A stretch of 64,000 bases of DNA, taken from the NCBI GenBank assembly GCA_016865505.2, contig AP025252.1, forward strand, positions 1,922,001 through 1,986,000. The letters run 5' to 3'. The notes below the pieces were generated by a model that saw only the letters and a list, made by a program, of their open reading frames with translations, did not search any database and was not told the origin of the DNA. The position numbers and the translations under genes were made by a program. This DNA comes from Bryobacterales bacterium F-183. Its GTDB lineage: Bacteria > Acidobacteriota > Terriglobia > Bryobacterales > Bryobacteraceae. Below are positions 58,261 through 64,000 of this stretch, one piece after another. The first letter of the stretch is position 1; each line of letters begins with the position of its first letter.

Positions 58261-60579
58261 GGGGGCTGATGCGGCTGTGGTGAAGCTCCAGACCGGAGAG
58301 CTGGTGTTGCCCGCCGAGTTTCTGGCGACCACCTGCCAGTAGTAGCGGGTGCCGGCGGAAAGGCCGCTGAAGTCCGTGGTGAGCGAGGTGGTGGTGGTGT
58401 AGAACGAAGGGTTCGACTGCACGCCGAAGTACACGTCGTACGAGGTGGCGCCGGAGGCGGAGGACCAAGTCAGGTTGCCATCGGTGGGGACGTTGCTGGC
58501 GTTGTTTGCAGGGCTGGGATTGGCCGGTGCGCCGGGGGCGCTGGCGCCGGCCGCCGCGTTAATGGTGACTTGAAAGCTCGCCGCACCCGAGAAGTTTTCC
58601 CCGTAGCTGAGCGATTCGGCATTGGCGACGACACTGATGGGGCCTACGATGGACGCGGTGAGCGAGGTGTTGGCGGTGGCCGACGTGCCCGGCGAGATGT
58701 TGCCGAGGTTGACCGTGGTGTTGCCGGTGACGCCGCTGGGCAGCGACAGAGTGAGGGTTACCGCAAAGGCTGGGAGCGCGCCGGTGTTGCTGACGCTGCA
58801 GGTTCCCGAGAACGCCGTGCCCGCTGTCGCTGATGAGGGCTGGGTGCAGGAGACCGATAGCGCAGGCGGGCTGACCTTGGTCATGGCGCGGGAGAAGGCG
58901 ATGCCGTAGAACTCGGCGGTGGCGTTACCGGCTTCGGTGTCCACTTTGACGATGGTGTCCGACCCAGCGCTGATGTTGATGCGCTCGACGTTCTGCAGAT
59001 CGGTGTTCGAGGCGGCAAGCTGCGCGCCGCTCGCGCGGTTGTAGGCGTACAGGCCGAGGTTGTTGAAGCGGAGAGCGAACTGCGAACCATCGACGTGGCG
59101 GTTCCAGGTGAGGGTGGCTTTGAGCGCTCCCGCGCCGGAGACGTTGTAGAGCTGAAAGCCGCTGGTGGCGATGAGCAGGCTATCGAGGAAGGTACGCTGC
59201 GCGAAGGCTGTGGTGAGGTTGACATAGCCCCAGCCGCGGTCCGCCGCCCAGTCCGTTTCATCCGTGGAGTTGAGCATCAGCGCCTTGATCTGCAGAGGGT
59301 CCGTAATGCCGGCCTGGCGGATGAGGGCAGCGCCTGCCGCGATGTGCGGTGTGGCCATGCTGGTGCCGGTCTTGGCAGCAAAGTCGTCCGAGGTGGCAGA
59401 GGTGGCGTTCCAGGTGTGGGAGGTGGATACGATTGCAGAACCGGGGGCAGCGATGTCGGGCTTGTTGCGGCCGGTGACGGTTGGGCCGCGGCTGCTGCTC
59501 GACTGAATCGACTTGCCGGCGGTGGAGTTCCAGTTGGCGACCGCCATGACGTTGTAAGCCACCGCGGGGGAGTTGACCGCGTTGGTCTGCGTGCCCTGGT
59601 TGCCGGCGGCGACGGCGAAGAAGATGTCGTTGACGTCCGAGATCTGGTCGACGACCTGTGCGAACGTATCCTCGTCCTCATTCGGGTTGAGTGCGGTGCC
59701 GAAGCTGAGGTTGATGATCGGAATGCCTGCGGTGGCCGCGGCGTTCATGGCATCGACAAGATCGCGATCGTCGGCGCGGGCGCCTCCGTTGCAACTGCTT
59801 TTGACCACGTAGCCGGCCTTGTAGTTGTACAGAGTGCCGAGCCCTTTCGCAATGCCCTGGAAGTTGGTGAAGCCAGTGGAGCCCTGGCTCATCAAAATGC
59901 CAGCGATGTGCGTGCCGTGGCCGTTGAGATCGGATGTGGAGGAGTCATCCTCGTAGCAACTGTCGGCGGCGCCGAAGGTCAGAAATCGGCGGCTCGAAAT
60001 ACTCTTGCCAACGAATGCCGGATGGTCCGTGCGGACACCAGTGTCGAGCAGCGCAATGGATTGGCCACCGCCGGTGAAGTTGGCGTTCCAGAAGGTAGTG
60101 GCCCCCATGGTGGTGGGCGTGTTGTTCAGTTCCTGGATGACGCGCTTGCGGGCGGGGAAGACGAAGGCGACTTCGGGATCGGAAGCAAGGTCCTGCAGAG
60201 CGGAAGGCGGAACCTCGACCGTCACCATGTTGACGGCAGTGTAACGGCCTTCGCGGATCGCACCGGCAGAGCGTAGCTTGCCCAGGACACGGTCCTGCGC
60301 GGGGCGTACGGCTTGTTCGAGTTCGGCCTGGAAACGAGACTGAAAAGCTGCCTCGGCGCGCAAAGAACGGTCGCGCATGGATTCCATACGCAGGTTGTCC
60401 GCTATGGCGCGCTGCGGCTGGTCTGCAAGGAGAACAAAAACAGGAACGCGTCCGTTTTCCGCTTCCGCGACGGTGCCGCGTAGGGAGGGTGCGAGCTTAT
60501 CCTGAGCATAGGCCGCCGCGGCGCTGAAGAGAATGGCCAAGGCCATGACGGCAGCGCTGCGAACCTGATTCTGTTTCAC
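57103..60579 (-). CDS. S8 family serine peptidase (subtilase), secreted, multi-domain
   Basis: This 1158-residue secreted protease has a signal peptide (MALAILFSAAAAYAQ region), a propeptide-like inhibitor domain (to about residue 145) and a subtilisin domain with the triad D179 (IALLDTGVRTDH), H221 (NGHGTHIAG) and S407 (GTSMATPH). A beta-sandwich domain, a fibronectin-III-like domain (SPANNASNVPTDGNLTWSS, about residues 680-765) and three tandem C-terminal repeats follow. It should degrade extracellular protein. The start is GTG at 60579 with a weak ribosome-binding site. The last 30 bases overlap the convergent oxidoreductase gene. Confidence 0.9.
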   Translation of the reverse strand: MKQNQVRSAAVMALAILFSAAAAYAQDKLAPSLRGTVAEAENGRVPVFVLLADQPQRAIADNLRMESMRDRSLRAEAAFQSRFQAELEQAVRPAQDRVLGKLRSAGAIREGRYTAVNMVTVEVPPSALQDLASDPEVAFVFPARKRVIQELNNTPTTMGATTFWNANFTGGGQSIALLDTGVRTDHPAFVGKSISSRRFLTFGAADSCYEDDSSTSDLNGHGTHIAGILMSQGSTGFTNFQGIAKGLGTLYNYKAGYVVKSSCNGGARADDRDLVDAMNAAATAGIPIINLSFGTALNPNEDEDTFAQVVDQISDVNDIFFAVAAGNQGTQTNAVNSPAVAYNVMAVANWNSTAGKSIQSSSSRGPTVTGRNKPDIAAPGSAIVSTSHTWNATSATSDDFAAKTGTSMATPHIAAGAALIRQAGITDPLQIKALMLNSTDETDWAADRGWGYVNLTTAFAQRTFLDSLLIATSGFQLYNVSGAGALKATLTWNRHVDGSQFALRFNNLGLYAYNRASGAQLAASNTDLQNVERINISAGSDTIVKVDTEAGNATAEFYGIAFSRAMTKVSPPALSVSCTQPSSATAGTAFSGTCSVSNTGALPAFAVTLTLSLPSGVTGNTTVNLGNISPGTSATANTSLTASIVGPISVVANAESLSYGENFSGAASFQVTINAAAGASAPGAPANPSPANNASNVPTDGNLTWSSASGATSYDVYFGVQSNPSFYTTTTSLTTDFSGLSAGTRYYWQVVARNSAGNTSSPVWSFTTAASAPSSTSGLRFVPIAPCRLVDTRNAAGPLGGPIMSPQSTRTFPLRTHSCIAPAVPAAYSLNITVVPSEPLGYITAWPAGQTQPLTSVLNSLDGRIKANAAIVPAGADAAISLFATNNTHIIIDVNGYFVSDTGLAFYPVTPCRIADTRNATGSFGGPSMSPQQSRAFPVLSAPCGIPSTAQAYSLNATVIPKTASFGYLTLWPTGQSQPLASTLNAVTGTITANAAIVPAGSSGQVSAFVTDSSDLILDINGYFAPPGNSGALTFQTVTPCRIIDTRLANGTFGGPALLGGQSRNIPVSSAPACASSTVSAAQAYSLNATVVPSGAFGYLSMWPAGQSQPVVSTLNALDGALTSNAAIVPAASAGAAINVFGSSSVHLILDLNGVFVP

Positions 60580-60638
60580 TATCTTAATTATCGGTTTGGA
60601 AGCCCGCTTCCGTGTCCTGGAGAATGTAAAAACTGCCC

Positions 60639-61064
60639 ATGCAAATTGAACTTACAAAGCGGGCGGATGGCGGTGGAACCTTACGCTGTATTCGAGTGGA
60701 TCGCTCTATTACCTGGCGTAGTGCCCCGCGTCCTCTGTATGATCTGACACGGTTCGCTGTGGAGTCGTCGTTGGGGTTGATGGACGGGTATTGGGGCGCT
60801 GTGGCGAGCGGTGTGGCGCTGGGGGATGCGGACGCGGCGGAGCCTGAAGGAGAGGCGCTTTTGTCTTTGCGGTTGGCGCAAAAATTCGATGTCGAACTCG
60901 CGGGTGTGATCGCGTGGCGGGCGGCGGAGTTGGAATTGGGAATTGAGATAACCGAAGCGATGCTGGATGAGATCCGCACGTTGCGCGACCGGTTGTTCCG
61001 CGAGTGGTTTGCCGTGTTGCCGGGTGAGCCGATGTTGTTGCGCTGGCCGCTGGAGGCGGAGTGA
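60639..61064 (+). CDS. Hypothetical protein, 141 residues
   Basis: No named family is recognised. It starts MQIELTKRADGGGTLRCIRVDRSITWR, reads as a beta-rich N terminus followed by helices (FAVESSLGLMDGYWGAVASG, EITEAMLDEIRTLRDRLF), and is soluble and acidic. The pattern 'LTR.AVE..L.....FWGL...G' recalls small conserved proteins found beside regulators in Acidobacteria, with low certainty. Its stop overlaps the histidine-kinase start (TGATG), so it is part of the two-component operon and may modulate signalling. Confidence 0.65.
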   Translation: MQIELTKRADGGGTLRCIRVDRSITWRSAPRPLYDLTRFAVESSLGLMDGYWGAVASGVALGDADAAEPEGEALLSLRLAQKFDVELAGVIAWRAAELELGIEITEAMLDEIRTLRDRLFREWFAVLPGEPMLLRWPLEAE

Positions 61065-62098
61065 TGAACATGGACCTGTACACATACAAGAGCCAGACCC
61101 ATCTGCCACGTACGGCGATTATTCGCGCGGCGGCCGTTGGCTTTGCACTGATGGTGGCGATGGTGCTGCTGGCGGCGTATGTCGGGTATCGCGGGTCGGA
61201 CCGGATTCAGGATACGGCGCAGACGCTGATCCGGGAGCAACTGGTACGGTCGGCGCGCGGGGCCGAGGTGGAGTCCCTGATTGTCGAGGAAACGCAGGAA
61301 CTGGTGGATGAGTTGCGTTGGGTTTTGGGGCTCTGCATTGTACTGGCGTTTGGTACGGCGGGGTTGACGGTGTGGCTGATCCAGCGTGCATTTGCGCGAC
61401 TGGAATGGCAGGCGGAGGAGTTGGCGCACGTGTCGTGGAGCATGGTGGATAGCCATGAGAAGATGGCGCAGCGTTTTTCGCACGAGATGCATGATGAGCT
61501 GGGGCAATCGCTGAGCGGGTTGCGGCGGATGTTGGGGAGCATGAGCGAGTCCAATGTCGGGCAGCGGCGGCAGGAGTGCATGGGGATCGTGGATGAGGTG
61601 CTGCAGACGGTACGGAAGCTGTCGCAGGTGTTGCGTCCGGTGATTCTGGATGATTTCGGGCTCGATTCCGGGTTGAAGTGGCTTTGTGAGCGGTTTACGC
61701 AGCGGATGGGGATTGAGGTGGATTACCAATCCAACTTCAATGAGCGTCTGGCAGAGCCTTTGGAGACGCATCTGTTCCGGATCACACAGGAGGCGTTGAC
61801 GAATGTCGCGCGGCATTCTGGGGCGACGCAGGCGTCGGTGGTGCTGCGGGTGACCGGCGATGTGGTGCGGTTGGAGATTCTGGATAACGGCGTGGGGTTG
61901 CCGGAATCGGCGATTGAAGGTAAGCCGAGCATCGGGATGGTGGGGATGCGGGCGCGGGCACGGCAAATCGGGGGCAAGCTGATCGTTGAGAATAGAGGAA
62001 GTGGCGGTGTGCGTATTTGCGTAGACGCGCCGGTACAGAGACCGCAGCCAGGCTATGAACGCGAGCAGCAACAAGAAGACCCAGGTTTTGCTAGCTGA
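61064..62098 (+). CDS. Sensor histidine kinase, NarL/DesK type (HisKA_3)
   Basis: This 344-residue inner-membrane kinase has two transmembrane helices (AVGFALMVAMVLLAAYVGYRG and WVLGLCIVLAFGTAGLTVWLI) around a short periplasmic loop of about 45 residues, the phosphoacceptor H143 in HEMHDELGQSLSGLRRML, and an ATPase domain with ITQEALTNVARHSGA (N box), LEILDNGVGLP and GMVGMRARARQIGG. The tiny sensor loop suggests sensing within the membrane or through partners. ATG 61064 is used; GTG 61061 is one codon earlier. Its 3' end overlaps the response-regulator gene by 44 bases. Confidence 0.88.
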   Translation: MNMDLYTYKSQTHLPRTAIIRAAAVGFALMVAMVLLAAYVGYRGSDRIQDTAQTLIREQLVRSARGAEVESLIVEETQELVDELRWVLGLCIVLAFGTAGLTVWLIQRAFARLEWQAEELAHVSWSMVDSHEKMAQRFSHEMHDELGQSLSGLRRMLGSMSESNVGQRRQECMGIVDEVLQTVRKLSQVLRPVILDDFGLDSGLKWLCERFTQRMGIEVDYQSNFNERLAEPLETHLFRITQEALTNVARHSGATQASVVLRVTGDVVRLEILDNGVGLPESAIEGKPSIGMVGMRARARQIGGKLIVENRGSGGVRICVDAPVQRPQPGYEREQQQEDPGFAS

Positions 62099-62705
62099 CG
62101 ACCATTCGATCCTCCGCAAAGGTGTGCGGATGCTACTCGAGTCGCAGGTGGATTTGGAGGTTGTAGGAGAGGCGAAGAATGGTCGCGAGGCCATCGATGA
62201 AGCGTTGCGGCTCAAGCCCGATGTGGTGGTGATGGACGTCTCGATGCCGGATCTGAATGGCATTGAGGGTACGCGGCAGATTTGCGCGCAACTGGCGCAG
62301 ACGAAGGTGCTGGCGCTGAGTATGCATCGTGATTCGGTGTACGTGCGGGAGATCCTGCGTGCGGGGGCTCGGGGGTATCTGCTGAAAGAGTCCGATGACG
62401 AGGATTTGCTGAAGGCGGTTCGTGCGGTGGCGCGTGGGGAAGCGTATTTGAGTCCTGCGATTAGCGATGCGGTGTTGACGGATTACCGGCGGCATGTGTC
62501 GAATCCGGTGGATTTGCTGACGAGCCGGGAGCGCGAGATTCTGACGATGATCGCGGATGGGAAGACGAATAAAGACATCGCGAATGCGTTGAATTTGAGT
62601 GTGTACACGGTGGAGTCGCACCGGGGCAGCGTGATGGATAAGTTGAATTTGCATAATACGGGCGATATTGTGCGGTTCGCGCTGCGGAATGGGTTGATCA
62701 GCTAG
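62055..62705 (+). CDS. Response regulator, NarL/FixJ family
   Basis: This 216-residue DNA-binding response regulator has a receiver domain (VLLADDHSILRKGVRMLL; phosphoacceptor D61 in VVMDVSMPDLNG; K in GYLLKESDDED) and a LuxR-type helix-turn-helix (LTSREREILTMIADGKTNKDIANALNLSVYTVESHR). It is the cognate partner of the kinase whose gene it overlaps. Targets are unknown; the methyltransferase 3 bases downstream may be co-transcribed. Confidence 0.92.
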   Translation: MNASSNKKTQVLLADDHSILRKGVRMLLESQVDLEVVGEAKNGREAIDEALRLKPDVVVMDVSMPDLNGIEGTRQICAQLAQTKVLALSMHRDSVYVREILRAGARGYLLKESDDEDLLKAVRAVARGEAYLSPAISDAVLTDYRRHVSNPVDLLTSREREILTMIADGKTNKDIANALNLSVYTVESHRGSVMDKLNLHNTGDIVRFALRNGLIS

Positions 62706-62708
62706 CGA

Positions 62709-63446
62709 ATGAAGATCAACGACCTGCGAGCGCAGTGGGAACGGTTTGCGCAGACCGACCCGATGTGGGCCATCCTTACGGTGCCGGGGACACGCAATAA
62801 TGCTTGGGATCCGCAGGCTTTTTTTGAGACTGGGAAGCATCAGATTACGGCGTTGCTGCAGTGGGTGGAACGGGAAAGTCCTATACGGCATGCGGATCGG
62901 GCTTTGGATTTTGGGTGCGGGATGGGGCGGTTAACGCAGGCTTTGGCGGCGAACTTTACGCAGGTGGTTGGGGTCGATATCTCCGAACACATGGTGCAGT
63001 TGGCGCGCGAGCATAACCGGCATGGGGCGGAGCGCTGCCAGTATGTCGCGAATCACGAGCCGAATCTGCGGATTTTTGGGGATGCCGAGTTCGACTTTGT
63101 CCACAGCAACATCACGCTGCAGCATATTGATCCTTCGATTTCGCGCGGGTATCTGGCGGAGTTTTGCCGTGTGCTGAAGCCTGGGGGTACGCTGTGTTTT
63201 CAGATCCCCGATACGTATTTGCCGAATCGCAATCCGGTACGGCGGTGGGCGCGGCGGCTGGGGTTGCCGGTGTTTGTGGCGTTGCATAAGTTGGCCAAGA
63301 AGCCGGTGATGGAGATGCATGGCATTCCGGAGGCTGAGGTGCGGTCGATTTTGCGGGCGAATGGCGTGGATGTGGTGGCGACGCGTGAGGACGGGGCGGC
63401 TGGTCCACTGTGGCGTAGCGTCGAGTATATTGCCGTAAAGCGCTAA
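62709..63446 (+). CDS. Class I SAM-dependent methyltransferase
   Basis: This 245-residue methyltransferase has motif I ALDFGCGMGRLTQAL, acidic motif II VVGVDISEHMVQLAREHN, the FDFVHSNITLQHID region (motif IV) and CRVLKPGGTLCFQIPD (motif V/VI). The N-terminal QWERFAQTDPMWAILT resembles methyltransferases acting on small molecules or lipids. The acceptor is unknown. Its ATG is 3 bases after the response-regulator stop. Confidence 0.85.
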   Translation: MKINDLRAQWERFAQTDPMWAILTVPGTRNNAWDPQAFFETGKHQITALLQWVERESPIRHADRALDFGCGMGRLTQALAANFTQVVGVDISEHMVQLAREHNRHGAERCQYVANHEPNLRIFGDAEFDFVHSNITLQHIDPSISRGYLAEFCRVLKPGGTLCFQIPDTYLPNRNPVRRWARRLGLPVFVALHKLAKKPVMEMHGIPEAEVRSILRANGVDVVATREDGAAGPLWRSVEYIAVKR

Positions 63447-63457
63447 AATCCGCTCTT

Positions 63458-64000
63458 ATGCGGGTTTGTTTTCTGTTGTTGTGCACGGTTGGTCTGAGTT
63501 TTGGACAGACGACGTTTGTCGAGCGTGAGCTGGAACGGGTGTCCAAGGTTTCGGGCGGTGTGGTGGGCGCGACTGCTGTCCACATCGAGACCGGCAGGCG
63601 CATTTCCATTCGAGGTACAGAAGGGTTTCCCATGGCGAGCACTGTGAAGGTGCCGCTTGCGGTGCATTTGCTGGCTCGCGTGGATGCGGGGCAGGAGCGG
63701 CTGGATCGCATGATCGAACTGCAGCCGGCGGATTTGCATCCGGGGTCGGGGACGTTGACGGCGCTGTTTAACAAGCCTGGAGTGGCGCTGTCGGTACGCA
63801 ATTTGTTGGAGCTGATGCTGCTGATTAGCGATAACTCGGCGACGGACATCCTGCTGCGGGAGGTTGGTGGCGGGAACGCGGTGGTGGATCGGATGAAGTC
63901 CCTGGGGATTGATGGAATCCAGGTGTCGCGGCCTACGCTGGCACTGATTGCGGACGCGGTGGGCGTCACTTTGGATAACGCGCAGCCGTACACCATTGAT
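63458..64000 (+). CDS. Serine hydrolase, class A beta-lactamase-like, truncated by window end
   Basis: The first 181 residues are present and the frame is open at 64000. A signal peptide (MRVCFLLLCTVGLSFGQ) leads to the active-site STVK motif (S61, K64) in FPMASTVKVPLAVHLL and the second motif SDN (S124-N126) in LLISDNSATDILLREVGG, both as in class A beta-lactamases. The Glu166 omega loop and KTG motif lie beyond the window, so true beta-lactamase activity cannot be judged. ATG 63458 starts 11 bases after the methyltransferase stop. Confidence 0.82.
   Translation, partial: MRVCFLLLCTVGLSFGQTTFVERELERVSKVSGGVVGATAVHIETGRRISIRGTEGFPMASTVKVPLAVHLLARVDAGQERLDRMIELQPADLHPGSGTLTALFNKPGVALSVRNLLELMLLISDNSATDILLREVGGGNAVVDRMKSLGIDGIQVSRPTLALIADAVGVTLDNAQPYTID

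Noticed and set aside
60584-62263. 559-residue - strand frame under the two-component genes
   Set aside because: It is antisense to three recognised genes, and its composition (His, Arg, Pro, Gln) is that of a shadow frame.

Overview
The window reads as chromosomal DNA from an acidobacterium of the Solibacter/Bryobacter type (order Bryobacterales). This is inferred from gene content, not from a marker gene. The clues are four large FtsX/MacB-type permeases of the 'acidobacterial duplicated orphan permease' (ADOP) kind, two of them paired with PadR regulators; an Oar-like TonB-dependent receptor with an N-terminal carboxypeptidase-regulatory domain; a DUF1501 plus DUF1549/DUF1553 cytochrome pair; two PEP-CTERM proteins; several ECF sigma factors; and high GC content. 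No rRNA, tRNA, CRISPR array, insertion sequence or prophage was recognised. No gap between genes exceeds 300 bases; the longest are 26440-26719, 50479-50711 and 36890-37092.

Layout. 0-3.6 kb: TonB-dependent receptor. 3.6-8.3 kb: a tight five-gene catabolic operon (AstE-like deacylase, metallo-beta-lactamase-fold hydrolase, PLP lyase, SDR, M81/MlrC-like metallopeptidase). 8.3-13.7 kb: an ECF sigma factor, an O-methyltransferase, a DUF433/DUF5615 toxin-antitoxin pair, an ECF sigma/anti-sigma pair and cstA with its small YbdD partner. 13.8-16.5 kb: OmpA-like protein, coiled-coil/HhH protein, rsmD and a third ECF sigma factor. 16.6-24.9 kb: mixed genes including a polysaccharide deacetylase, a laminin-B-like PEP-CTERM protein, an HELVH protease, queG, and a membrane protein resembling a site-2 protease that has lost its zinc motif. 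25-27.9 kb: msrPQ, a DUF457 hydrolase and two prominent palindromic elements. 28-36.2 kb: three ADOP permeases around a PadR gene. 36-46.4 kb: PEP-CTERM protein, HxlR/SDR divergent pair, DUF1501/PSD1 pair, sugar kinase plus glycosyltransferase, ThuA protein. 46.4-50.5 kb: FGGY kinase, then an operon joining a membrane-anchored peptidoglycan amidase to an actin-like ATPase. 50.7-57.1 kb: PadR plus a fourth ADOP permease and a fused indolepyruvate:ferredoxin oxidoreductase. 57.1-64 kb: a subtilase with three C-terminal repeats, a NarL-type two-component system, a methyltransferase and a class A beta-lactamase-like protein cut by the window end.

Two window-wide properties stand out. The + strand is C-rich up to about 29 kb and G-rich beyond it, whichever strand the genes lie on, which is the polarity expected at a replication origin or an inversion boundary. 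Convergent genes are packed end to end: four pairs share a 4-base interlocked stop, two overlap by 25-30 bases and one pair abuts exactly, which leaves no room for ordinary terminators. TTG is a frequent start codon (roughly ten genes). The best candidate for an undescribed functional unit is the amidase/actin-like pair at 48.3-50.5 kb.
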